From JAEXOD01 sp964652025 (GTDB lineage Bacteria > Bacteroidota > Ignavibacteria > Ignavibacteriales > Melioribacteraceae): a stretch of 64,000 nt of DNA. The position numbers were made by a program, and so were the translations under genes. Shown in pieces: positions 52,386 to 61,452 of this stretch. The notes beneath the pieces were generated by a model. The model ran no database searches. It had not been told where the DNA came from and saw nothing but the letters and a program-made list of their open reading frames with translations. Every line of letters starts with the position of its first letter. The stretch's first letter is position 1. The stretch spans positions 1 through 64,000 of the forward strand of contig CAZYZX010000013.1 of NCBI GenBank assembly GCA_964652025.1, in the 5' to 3' direction.

Positions 52386-52904
52386 ATCAAAAAGTTATCC
52401 ACATTTAAATATTTTTTAATTTATTTTAAAATTTAACTTGCTTTTTAAATTTTTTGTTTGTTAACATTTTATTAACTTTAAATAACATGCCGTAAGTTAT
52501 TATACAACAATAAGTTAAGTATGATTTTTAAAAACAAAGAGCAAAATAAACGCACAAAACGCTAATTACTTGTTTTTTTATTCCCATTTTACATTTGGAT
52601 TTTTTGGGTTATCCACAAGTTATCCACATATTTTAGAACGCTGATTTTAATGTAAAAATAGAAGAATTATTATTACTATGCAAGTAAAATTTTAACTTTT
52701 TTTGTAACTTATTTAATAATAAAAAGATAAAATTTTTTACTAACCACTTATTAATGGTTTAATTTTTATTTATTCCCCACCTATGAAAACGTTTAACATT
52801 TTTTACCCTTTTTTTATTAAAAATAGCCTTAATATTCTTTTTTATTAACTTAAAAAACCGCATATTTACTACTTAAATAGATTAAAATTAATATAAGAGG
52901 TTTT
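52386..52904. other. Probable replication origin region (oriC)
   Basis: The gene-free 519 bases upstream of dnaA contain three perfect DnaA boxes TTATCCACA: at 52395-52403, 52609-52617 and 52620-52628, the last two almost back to back. They are followed by a very AT-rich stretch (about 52660-52860), as expected for an unwinding element. A box cluster, dnaA adjacency and AT-rich DNA together suggest oriC. The box nearest dnaA may also serve autoregulation of dnaA. Confidence 0.7.
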
Positions 52905-53831
52905 ATGCAAAAAGTTGTTGTTGCCGGGGGCGCTGGATTTATTGGAAGCCACGTTGCAGAGTATTATGGCAGTTTAGGCTATTCTGTTACAATTATAGAT
53001 AATTTGCGTAGCGGTAAAATTGAAAATACCAAAGTTGTTAAAAACTTAACTTTTATTGAAGACTCTATTACTAACTTAGATTGCGTAAATAATGCTATAG
53101 AAAATGCCGATTACGTTTTTAACTTTGCCGCCCTTGTAAGCGTACCAGAATCCATAGAAAAACCTTATGAATGCGTTGATATTAACGTAAAGGGATTACT
53201 GAATTTATTAGAAGCTAGTAAAAAAAATAAGGTAAAAAAGTTCGTTCACATTTCTTCTGCTGCAGTTTATGGAGATAACCCCATTCTACCTAAAAATGTG
53301 CACATGGCACCCGAACCGAAAACTCCTTATGCAATTACTAAATTAGATGGTGAATATTATTGCAAAATGTATAGCGAGCAATTTGGCTTAAAAACCACTG
53401 CATTGCGCTTTTTTAACGTATTTGGAGAAAGACAAAACCCTAAAAGCCAATATGCAGCAGCAATACCTATTTTTATAGAAAAAGCTTTGCAAAATAAAGA
53501 TATTATTATTTACGGTGATGGTTTGCAAACGCGAGACTTTATTTACGTTAAAGATATCGTACAAGCTTGCAACTTAGCAGCAGAATCTAACCTAAATACT
53601 GGATTATTTAACGTTGCTTATGGTAAAACTATTACTGTTTTAGAAATAGCAAAATTAATTATAAACATTACAGGTTCTAAAAGCAATATTATTTTTGAAC
53701 CTGAACGCCCCGGAGATATAAAACATAGCTTAGCAGATATTTCTGAAACTATTGATATTCTTAAATTTAACCCACAATGGGATTTATTAAAAGGTTTAGA
53801 GCAAACAATTAATTACTTTAAAGGTTTGTAA
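52905..53831 (+). CDS. NAD-dependent sugar-nucleotide epimerase (UDP-glucose 4-epimerase-like)
   Basis: This extended short-chain dehydrogenase of 308 residues has the Rossmann motif GGAGFIGSH (about residues 7-15), catalytic SSAAVYGD and Y-x3-K in PYAITKLDGEYY, and the substrate-side RFFNVFGERQNP and DFIYVKDIVQA. It probably interconverts UDP-glucose/galactose or the N-acetyl forms, supplying surface glycan synthesis. AGAGG stands just before the ATG. The asparaginase gene follows one base after its stop. Confidence 0.88.
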   Translation: MQKVVVAGGAGFIGSHVAEYYGSLGYSVTIIDNLRSGKIENTKVVKNLTFIEDSITNLDCVNNAIENADYVFNFAALVSVPESIEKPYECVDINVKGLLNLLEASKKNKVKKFVHISSAAVYGDNPILPKNVHMAPEPKTPYAITKLDGEYYCKMYSEQFGLKTTALRFFNVFGERQNPKSQYAAAIPIFIEKALQNKDIIIYGDGLQTRDFIYVKDIVQACNLAAESNLNTGLFNVAYGKTITVLEIAKLIINITGSKSNIIFEPERPGDIKHSLADISETIDILKFNPQWDLLKGLEQTINYFKGL

Positions 53832-53832
53832 A

Positions 53833-54810
53833 ATGAAAAACATATTGGTAATTTTTACTGGCGGCACATTTTCTATGAAAATTGATGAAGCTACTGGTGC
53901 TGCTGTTCCATTTTTTCATGGTAACGAATTAATTGATAAAGTACCTCAATCAGAACTTCCTGCAAATTTATCTGTTTACGAGTACGGGAATTATCCTGGT
54001 CCTCACATGACACCAGAAATTATGTTAGATCTATCCCAAAAGGTACAAACGTTTATTAATAAACCTGATATAGATGGTATAATTGTTACACACGGAACGG
54101 ATACTTTAGAAGAAACAGCTTATTTATTAGATTTAACAGTTAAAACAGAAAAACCGATTGTGGTAATTGGCGCCATGCGAACTAGCACAGAACCAAATTG
54201 GGATGGCGCTAGAAATTTATCGGATGCAATACATATTATTAATAACGATAACAGCAAAAATCTTGGTGTTTTGGTTTGCTTAAATGGAGAAATTAACGCA
54301 GCTAGCGAAGTAACTAAAACACACACAGAAGATGTTGAAACTTTCCACAGCTTAGATTTTGGAGCTCTTGGCTTTGTAGATAGAGGTCGCGTTTTTATTA
54401 ATAGACTTCCTAAAAAGCTTGAAACAATTGATACAGATAAATTAAATTCTAATGTAGACTTAATTAAAGTTTATGCCGGTATGGATGAAAAGTTCTTTAA
54501 GTTTTCTGCCGATAGCGGCGCCGAAGGATTAGTTGTAGAAGCAATGGGGGTTGGAAACGTTCCACCTAAAGCTTTTAATGGTATAACTTATGTTTTAGAT
54601 AAAGGTATTCCTGTTGTGCTTGTTTCCCGTTGCCCTGCGGGTGAAACATTAGATATTTACGGTTACCCAGGTGCTGGGAAATGGTTACATAAAGCCGGAG
54701 TAATTTTTGCAGACTACCTAAACGGTCAAAAAGCAAGAATTAAACTAATGCTTGCACTTGGTAAAACTAAAAATCACCAAGAATTAAGAAAAATATTTGG
54801 CGATATTTAA
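53833..54810 (+). CDS. ansA: L-asparaginase (type I, AnsA-like)
   Basis: The 325-residue enzyme hydrolyses asparagine to aspartate and ammonia. Both catalytic threonine motifs are present: FTGGTFSM (Thr near residue 12) and the THGTDTLEETAY block near residue 90. Conserved GAMRTSTEPNWDGARNL and VLVSRCPAGET also occur. It has no signal peptide, so it is cytoplasmic. The stop codon shares a base with the next ATG (TAATG), giving the operon epimerase-asparaginase-HEGGH protein. Confidence 0.9.
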   Translation: MKNILVIFTGGTFSMKIDEATGAAVPFFHGNELIDKVPQSELPANLSVYEYGNYPGPHMTPEIMLDLSQKVQTFINKPDIDGIIVTHGTDTLEETAYLLDLTVKTEKPIVVIGAMRTSTEPNWDGARNLSDAIHIINNDNSKNLGVLVCLNGEINAASEVTKTHTEDVETFHSLDFGALGFVDRGRVFINRLPKKLETIDTDKLNSNVDLIKVYAGMDEKFFKFSADSGAEGLVVEAMGVGNVPPKAFNGITYVLDKGIPVVLVSRCPAGETLDIYGYPGAGKWLHKAGVIFADYLNGQKARIKLMLALGKTKNHQELRKIFGDI

Positions 54811-55334
54811 TGCAAATTTACAACACACCGCCGTTTTATTTAAAGCTTAAACCTTTTTTAAGCTCTTTTCTGCTTCTTCCTGTTATGGTTTATTTAGCCC
54901 TTTCTCGCGGTAAGTTTCACTTTATAGATTGGTTTAACTTGCTTATACACGAAGGCGGGCATGGGGTTTTTATGTTCTTCGGCAGATTTATTCATGTAGC
55001 TGGCGGTACATTAATGCAAATTATATTACCTTCTTTGTTTATTTATTACGCTGCCAAACGAAAGTATCTTTTTTTAACTCAATTATCTTTAGTGTGGCTT
55101 GCGCAAAACTTAATTAACATTAGCGTTTATGCAGCAGATGCCCGCGCAAAAAAGTTACCTTTATTGGGTGGTAAAAAGGTCTATCACGATTGGGCTTATT
55201 TACTTGGCAAATTAAATATCTTAGAATATGACCAAGCGGTCGGGTTGTTTTTTTACTCCACTGCTATTGGTATTTTTTTAATTACCTTTTTACTACCTAT
55301 TATAATGCCAAAAACTAATAAGATATACGATTAG
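54810..55334 (+). CDS. Small membrane protein with HEGGH zinc-metallopeptidase motif
   Basis: The 174-residue product has about four hydrophobic segments. LLIHEGGHGVFMFFG, at about residues 46-60, is an H-E-x-x-H zinc site in or near a helix, as in M50-type intramembrane proteases. The later block AADARAKKLPLLGGKKVYHDWAY supplies Asp and His residues that could be further ligands. It is shorter than true M50 proteases and has no PDZ domain. I recall such short HEGGH membrane proteins only as uncharacterised. It is coupled to the asparaginase gene by a one-base overlap. It may be a protease or may have lost activity. Confidence 0.7.
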   Translation: MQIYNTPPFYLKLKPFLSSFLLLPVMVYLALSRGKFHFIDWFNLLIHEGGHGVFMFFGRFIHVAGGTLMQIILPSLFIYYAAKRKYLFLTQLSLVWLAQNLINISVYAADARAKKLPLLGGKKVYHDWAYLLGKLNILEYDQAVGLFFYSTAIGIFLITFLLPIIMPKTNKIYD

Positions 55335-55336
55335 GT

Positions 55337-57754
55337 TTAGTTTATCAAATTCTTTAATACTTTTAATAATTCCGCCTTTAAAAATGGTTTTTTAATATAT
55401 TTATTAAACCCTGCTTCAAATATCTTTAAAATATTATCTTCTGTATCATATGCAGTTACTGCAATTAGTATAACAGATTTATAGTTTGGCAACGTTCTAA
55501 TGTGTTTTGCTAAGTCAAATCCTGTCATTCCGTAACCTAAATTAATATCTGTTAAAATTATATCAAATTTTTGCTCTTCTATTAATTTTAATGCAATATC
55601 TGCACTATGAGCTAAAGCAACTTCAAAATCTTTCTTTAAAAACAAATTAAGTAAATTTCTATTCGTTTCGTCATCATCTACACATAATATTTTTTGCAAA
55701 TGTTTTGTATTATTTATTTGCGGTTCATTTTCAAATTCAGCAGGTAAAGTAATAATAAAGGTGCTTCCCTTATTAACTTCGCTTTCAAGCTCTATTTTAC
55801 CATTAAATTGCAAAATAATTATCTTAACTAAAGATAACCCTATACCGGTACCTTCGTATGCTCTACCAAATCCTTCGCTAATTTGTTTAAACGGCAGCCA
55901 TATTTTTTCTTTATCTTCTTTAGCTATTCCAATACCAGTATCAGAAACATATATTTTTACATATTTTTTATTGTACTCTTCAACTAGTTGTACCTTTAAA
56001 TTTATGGCACCTTTTTGCGTAAACTTAATTGCATTATCTAATAAACAATTTAAAGCTGTATTAAAATAATGCTCGTTTATTTTTGCATATATTTTTTCAT
56101 TTGGAATATCTATATTATAAATTAATCCTTTTTGTTTAGCTAAAGCAACAAATCTTTCTGCATTAACTTTTATTGATTTGGTTATATCTGCTTTAGTTAA
56201 TTCTATGTTAAATTTTGAAGATTGTAATTCCGCTAAATCTAACATCTGATATAGCATGTTTTCAAGTCTTCTGCCGCTTTGCAAAATAAATTTAGCCATA
56301 TCTTTTTGATCTTCATCTTTTAGTGTTTGGCTTAATTCTTCTGCAAAACCTAATATACCATTTAAAGGTGTTCTTACTTCATGACTTATATTTTTAAGCA
56401 AATTATCCTTAAATATATTTAGCTCCTCTGCTTTTTCTAATGCTAATCTTAAAGATTCTTCCAATTCTTTTTGCTTTGTTATATCAGCTTTAACAGCTAT
56501 ATAACTAATTACTTCTCCCTTGTTGTTTTTTACTGGTGTTATAACACAATTTTCCCAATAAAGCTCGCCATTTTTCTTTTTATTTAGAAATTCTGATTTA
56601 AAACTTTCTCCACTTATTAGTTTGTCCCACATTTGTTTATAAAACTTATCATCGTGATAACCCGATTTTAATATTTTTGGATTTTGCCCAATAACTTCTT
56701 GTTTACTATAGCCTGTAACTTGCTCAAAATTTGGGTTAACGTATCCTATATTTCCATCTAAATCTGTTATAACAACACTTGTATTACTTTGTTCTATAGC
56801 GGTAAATAGTTTTAGTAATTCTTCTTCATCTTTTTTTCTTTGGGTAATATCCCTTGCAATAACGTAAGTTTTTAAGAGTTTACCACTTTTATCATATATA
56901 AATTTAGCATGGTCTTCTCGCCAAATATAATTCCCTTTGTTATCTAATGTACGATAAACATATATATAACTATCCTTTTTTTCACTAATCACTTTATTTA
57001 TATCTGCAAATAACTTATCTCTATCATCTGGATGTATCGAATTATAAATTGTATTTTTATCCGTCATTAACAATGATGTTTCATTTTTATGAAACATTTT
57101 AATATAAGAGGGGGATGCGTACGTAATTTTTCCATCTGCATTAAAAACCACAATATCGCTTGTATTTTCAGAAATTAATCTATGTTTCTCTTCACTTTCT
57201 TTTAATTCTTGTGTAATTTTTTCTTCTAATGATATATCTATAAATATAAATCTAAAAAACTTTTTCCCGTTTTCAATATAAGTTTGTGCTTTTACTTTTA
57301 CAGGCACCTTCTCATTATTATTAACTACACTTATTTTTATATAATCAGGCTCAATCCCTTTTAATAAATCTCTATAAAAAAGATAAAATGTATCTTGACT
57401 TAAAGGATCAATATATTGATTTAATAATGTATTATACAATTTTTCGTTTAAACCCAGTAATTCAGAAAAACTAGTGTTAAAAAAGTTAATTTTAAGTTCC
57501 TCATCTGTAACAACATATCCTAATGGAGAATTATTAAATAAATTTTTAAATTTTGCTTCAATTTTTTCAATTTCAGCTTTAGAACGTGCTAATTCTTCAT
57601 TTTGAAATAATAGCTCTTCGTGATAAACGCTTAATTTGTGTATTAATTCCTGCACACTATTTTCAGAAAAACTATGCTCTAAATCAGTTCCTTTTTTAAT
57701 AGTACTTTCTATTAATTGTTTTAATGTATCTTCATCTAATATTCTTTTCATCAT
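55337..57754 (-). CDS. PAS-containing hybrid histidine kinase with receiver
   Basis: The 805-residue cytoplasmic protein starts with a helical region, followed by three PAS modules (about residues 60-180, 185-305 and 310-435). The HisKA box NISHEVRTPLNGILGFAEEL has its histidine near 458. The HATPase domain has DTGIGIA and GTGIGLSLVK, and the C-terminal receiver has phospho-aspartate near 736 (IILTDINLGYG). It has no membrane helix or DNA-binding domain. Its ATG overlaps the stop of the CheB-CheR-PAS gene by four bases, so the pair works together: the fusion protein probably senses or modulates, and the kinase signals. Confidence 0.88.
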   Translation of the reverse strand: MMKRILDEDTLKQLIESTIKKGTDLEHSFSENSVQELIHKLSVYHEELLFQNEELARSKAEIEKIEAKFKNLFNNSPLGYVVTDEELKINFFNTSFSELLGLNEKLYNTLLNQYIDPLSQDTFYLFYRDLLKGIEPDYIKISVVNNNEKVPVKVKAQTYIENGKKFFRFIFIDISLEEKITQELKESEEKHRLISENTSDIVVFNADGKITYASPSYIKMFHKNETSLLMTDKNTIYNSIHPDDRDKLFADINKVISEKKDSYIYVYRTLDNKGNYIWREDHAKFIYDKSGKLLKTYVIARDITQRKKDEEELLKLFTAIEQSNTSVVITDLDGNIGYVNPNFEQVTGYSKQEVIGQNPKILKSGYHDDKFYKQMWDKLISGESFKSEFLNKKKNGELYWENCVITPVKNNKGEVISYIAVKADITKQKELEESLRLALEKAEELNIFKDNLLKNISHEVRTPLNGILGFAEELSQTLKDEDQKDMAKFILQSGRRLENMLYQMLDLAELQSSKFNIELTKADITKSIKVNAERFVALAKQKGLIYNIDIPNEKIYAKINEHYFNTALNCLLDNAIKFTQKGAINLKVQLVEEYNKKYVKIYVSDTGIGIAKEDKEKIWLPFKQISEGFGRAYEGTGIGLSLVKIIILQFNGKIELESEVNKGSTFIITLPAEFENEPQINNTKHLQKILCVDDDETNRNLLNLFLKKDFEVALAHSADIALKLIEEQKFDIILTDINLGYGMTGFDLAKHIRTLPNYKSVILIAVTAYDTEDNILKIFEAGFNKYIKKPFLKAELLKVLKNLIN

Positions 57755-60700
57755 TCTAAAACCTCATTAATAACAAAAATTGCACCTAAAAATTTATTAT
57801 TCTTTAATAAAGGCATTCCATCAATATTTATTAAAACATATCCTTTTATAGGATTTTTTATAAAGTGTCTGTAATCTTTAATTATTTTTTTAGTCTTTTT
57901 TACTATTGCAAAAGGTAAATTTTCAGACTTAATAGGTTTTTTATCTAAATCTAAAATTTCCCAATTAGTATCATCATAAGTTCTGTTTATAATTTCTTTT
58001 TTACTAATTCCAAATTCTTTTTCTGCAAAATTATTAACAAAATTAATATTCCCATCTTTATCAACAACCACAATTCCCACCATAGTATTTTCTATAGCAA
58101 TATTTATTGTTTCGTTTTGAATTATTAACTTGTTTTTCACATCTTCTAATTCACTTATATCTACAATTGTAACTAATAAACTAATTGGACTATTTTTAAT
58201 ACAACCAGAAGTTAATTTTAATTTAATGTGTAACCTTTTTTCTAAATTATTAACTGTAAAAGTTATATCAAATTCACTACTTTTATATTTTTGGTTTAAT
58301 AGCTTGTTAAGTTCTGATTTAAATAATTTAAAGTCTTTTTCATTCAAAAACTTATTAAATTCTTCAACATTTTGGGGCAGTTGATTAGTTTTTAAATTTA
58401 ATAAATATTCTACGCTTTTATCATAATTAAAAGTATTATCGTTATAGCAATATTCAAACCAGGCTATTTTACCAATGTTTAGTACTTCTTTTAATTTATC
58501 AGAGTAATATAAAATTTCATTTTGTAATTTTTTAATTGCAGATATTTCTGTAAACGTAATAATTACCCCATCAATAGCACCATATTCTGTTCTGTAAGGG
58601 CGAATTTTAATAAAATAGGTATAACCACTTTTGGTTACAATTTCTTTATCTATAGGCTGTAAAGATTCCTGAACTATTTCCACATCGTTAATAAAAGTTT
58701 CATAACCTTCTATTAAGGTAATATGGCTTATCGGCCTCCCTATATCCGTTTCTAAAATATTAGTAATTTTGCTTAATTCGGGCGTAACTTTTCTTATTAA
58801 TAACTTACTATCTAAATAAAGCGCAGCAACTTGTGTGTTTTTAAGTAAATTATTTATATCATCATTTAATCTTGTAAGTTCATCTATTTTCTGCTGCAAT
58901 TCTGTATTTACAGTAAAAAGTTCTTCATTTACAGATTGTAGCTCTTCGTTAACAGATTGCAATTCTTCGTTAGAAGCGACCAATTCTTCGTTAGATGATT
59001 GCAGCTCTTCGTTGGAAGATTCTAACTCTTCTATTACGGCATTAAGATTTTCTCTGCTAGATTTAAGTTCCTTTTCGAGCTCAAAAATTTTCCGATCTTT
59101 TTCTAAACTTAAATCAAATTGTGGAATTAATTCTTTTTTATTTTCTATGTCAGTTTTAGAATATTCAAAACTTAAAATAAAATAAACGTTACCCATAAAA
59201 TCAACTTTTCTACCAGTAACTAAAATATTTCCTAATTTATTAAATTTTAAACCTGTTAAATTTCTACTAACTATTTCTTTTTTGTTCTTTTTTAATTCTC
59301 TTAAAATATTATTAATAAATAACCCCAAATCTTTTGGCAAAATATTAAAAAGCTCTTCGGAATAATTTCCGGGTTGAATTTCTGTAAATGGATTAATATC
59401 ATTAATAACTGATATTATTTTATAGTCTGAATCAATTATAACAGAAGGAGGAGCAAATTTAGTTAATAAAGTTGAATAAAATTCGTCTATTTTTAATTCA
59501 AATTTATGCTTTAATTTATATTTATTATCCACTAATAGGTTTTTGCTATCAGATATGTTATAACTAGATAAAATAGGCGGTCTAAACCCCGAAATGTATT
59601 CATAAATTTTGTTTTTTGCGTCAATTACTTTAAAAGCTTTTGTTAAATCACCAATTGTTTCACTAATCCCCATAAATAAATAACCGCCCGGTTGAAGTGC
59701 ATAATAAAACATAACAAGTAATTTATTTTGCACTTCGGGCTTTAAGTATATAAATAAATTTCTGCAAATAAGTAAATCAATTTTAGAAAAAGGAGGGTCT
59801 TTTAATATATTATGATATGCAAAAACTATCATGTTTCTAATTTCATCGTTTATTTTATAAAAGTTCTCCTTTTTGGTAAAATATCTATTAACAACAGTAG
59901 GCTCAATATCTAATAATATACTTTCTGGATAAATCCCATTACCAGCTATTTCTAAAGCCTTCTTATCTATATCAGTAGCAAATATCTTTATTTCTTTTCT
60001 TACATTATATTTTATAAATAATTCTTTAATCGATATAGCAACAGAATAAACTTCTTCACCCGTTGAACACCCTGCAGACCATATTCTGATTGATTTAGAA
60101 TCTGATTTAACAAGAGGAATTAAAACCTTTTCTGTTAAACTATGAAAAGCTTCTTTATCTCTAAAAAACTGGGTTACACCTATTAAAAGCTCTCTAAATA
60201 AAACATCTTTTTCTACATCAGATTCTTCTAAAAACGTTATGTAAGACGATAAGTCTATAAAATGATTAATACTTACTCTTCTTTCAATTCTACGTAAAAT
60301 AGTGTTTTGCTTATAGGCATTAAAATCCACATTAAATTTATCATGTAAAATTTCAATGGCTTTTTGTAATAAATCTTCTTGTTCGCTCGCAGTATCAGAT
60401 TTTTGTTTGCTACTTTTAATAAGAGGATGTTGAACATATTTAATAATAGTTTCTGGCATTTCGCTTGGTGGCAAAATAAAATCAACTAATCCGGTAGCAA
60501 TTGCACTATTTGGCATGCCTGTAAATTTTGCCGTTTTTTCATCTTGCACTATTACCATACCATTTTTTTCTTTAATTGCCTTAATACCCGCTGTACCATC
60601 GCTGCCTGTGCCACTTAAAACAATACCAATAGCATCTTTTCCCCTTTCTTCTGCTAAAGACCTAAAAAAAGTGTCGATTGGTAAATTAAGCCCTTTGTTT

Positions 60701-61032
60701 AAATCTACATCAGTTAATATTAGTTTATTATACGAAATATATAAATTTTTACGCGGTGGTATTAAATAAATGGTATTTGGCTTAATAACCATACCACTTT
60801 TTATTACATAAATTGGCAACTTTGTAAAACGAGCTAAAAGTTCATCCATAAGACTTTTATAATCTGGAGATAAATGTTGTATTACAACATAAGCTATATC
60901 GCTATCAATCGGAACATTTTTAAAAAACTCTTGTAAAGCTTCCAAGCCGCCTGCCGATGTGCCTATTCCTACTACCCTAACATCTTTTATTTTTTCATCT
61001 TCATTATTTTTAACTTGATTTTTTTTCACCAT
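57751..61032 (-). CDS. CheB-CheR-PAS fusion protein
   Basis: The N-terminal CheB methylesterase-like domain has its catalytic triad in GIGTSAGG (Ser26), QHLSP (His53) and LSGTGSDGTAG (Asp145). The CheR methyltransferase domain follows (about 215-480), with SAGCSTGEEVYSVA and LICRNLFIYLKP. A long coiled coil of SSNEELQS-type heptads (about 660-720) leads to three PAS-like modules. Fusions of this kind accompany PAS kinases and are not part of flagellar chemotaxis; no chemoreceptor gene is near. It may modify itself or its partner. The start at 61032 has no strong ribosome site. Confidence 0.88.
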   Translation of the reverse strand: MVKKNQVKNNEDEKIKDVRVVGIGTSAGGLEALQEFFKNVPIDSDIAYVVIQHLSPDYKSLMDELLARFTKLPIYVIKSGMVIKPNTIYLIPPRKNLYISYNKLILTDVDLNKGLNLPIDTFFRSLAEERGKDAIGIVLSGTGSDGTAGIKAIKEKNGMVIVQDEKTAKFTGMPNSAIATGLVDFILPPSEMPETIIKYVQHPLIKSSKQKSDTASEQEDLLQKAIEILHDKFNVDFNAYKQNTILRRIERRVSINHFIDLSSYITFLEESDVEKDVLFRELLIGVTQFFRDKEAFHSLTEKVLIPLVKSDSKSIRIWSAGCSTGEEVYSVAISIKELFIKYNVRKEIKIFATDIDKKALEIAGNGIYPESILLDIEPTVVNRYFTKKENFYKINDEIRNMIVFAYHNILKDPPFSKIDLLICRNLFIYLKPEVQNKLLVMFYYALQPGGYLFMGISETIGDLTKAFKVIDAKNKIYEYISGFRPPILSSYNISDSKNLLVDNKYKLKHKFELKIDEFYSTLLTKFAPPSVIIDSDYKIISVINDINPFTEIQPGNYSEELFNILPKDLGLFINNILRELKKNKKEIVSRNLTGLKFNKLGNILVTGRKVDFMGNVYFILSFEYSKTDIENKKELIPQFDLSLEKDRKIFELEKELKSSRENLNAVIEELESSNEELQSSNEELVASNEELQSVNEELQSVNEELFTVNTELQQKIDELTRLNDDINNLLKNTQVAALYLDSKLLIRKVTPELSKITNILETDIGRPISHITLIEGYETFINDVEIVQESLQPIDKEIVTKSGYTYFIKIRPYRTEYGAIDGVIITFTEISAIKKLQNEILYYSDKLKEVLNIGKIAWFEYCYNDNTFNYDKSVEYLLNLKTNQLPQNVEEFNKFLNEKDFKLFKSELNKLLNQKYKSSEFDITFTVNNLEKRLHIKLKLTSGCIKNSPISLLVTIVDISELEDVKNKLIIQNETINIAIENTMVGIVVVDKDGNINFVNNFAEKEFGISKKEIINRTYDDTNWEILDLDKKPIKSENLPFAIVKKTKKIIKDYRHFIKNPIKGYVLINIDGMPLLKNNKFLGAIFVINEVLE

Positions 61033-61127
61033 TTTTTCACCATCTAAACTAAAATAAAATAATATTTTAAGAAGATATTTGTTAACATATTAGTAAAAAT
61101 TAAAATAAAAAACAAATTAAATTTAAC

Positions 61128-61158
61128 TTGACTAATTTTTATTTAATATTTATTTTTA
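61128..61158 (+). promoter_or_regulatory. Promoter upstream of the cobalamin riboswitch
   Basis: TTG (61128-61130) and TATTTTTA (61151-61158), 20 bases apart, approximate TTG-N19/21-TAnnTTTG with one mismatch. Transcription would start about 61165, just before the riboswitch. Confidence 0.5.
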
Positions 61159-61182
61159 CATTATAAATGTTCTTTTAATTGT

Positions 61183-61345
61183 TTACGGTGTCCTTGTAAA
61201 AAGAAGGAATAATAGGGAATACGGTTAAAATCCGTAGCTGCCCCGCAACTGTAATAAGCGTTACGAATATGGCACTAAAGTCACTGCTAAAATAGTGGGA
61301 AGACGCCATATGCTGCTTTAAGCCAGGAGACCTGCCGTAAATGTA
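61183..61345 (+). ncRNA. Cobalamin (B12) riboswitch
   Basis: The leader contains the conserved elements of the cobalamin aptamer: GGTGTCC near 61188, an AATAGGGAA block with GGTTAAAATCC, the core GCTGCCCCGCAACTGTAA, GTCACTG, and the B12 box AGCCAGGAGACCTGCC at 61321-61336. A stem AACCTT/AAGGTT (about 61355-61373) follows and may belong to the expression platform. It lies directly ahead of a BtuB-like receptor gene, so adenosyl- or methylcobalamin is expected to shut that gene off. Confidence 0.95.
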
Positions 61346-61452
61346 TTTGTCTTAAACCTTCGCGGGAAAGGTTAGATAACTTCGAAAAGCCTTACTCTTC
61401 TTTTCTTATTTATCTTTTTATTCCCCCGAAGATTTTACATTTTTGGATTTGT

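Noticed and set aside
55337..61032. Classical chemotaxis operon suggested by CheB and CheR domains
   Set aside because: No CheA, CheW, CheY or chemoreceptor genes are present, and the fused CheB-CheR-PAS form belongs to another kind of signalling protein.
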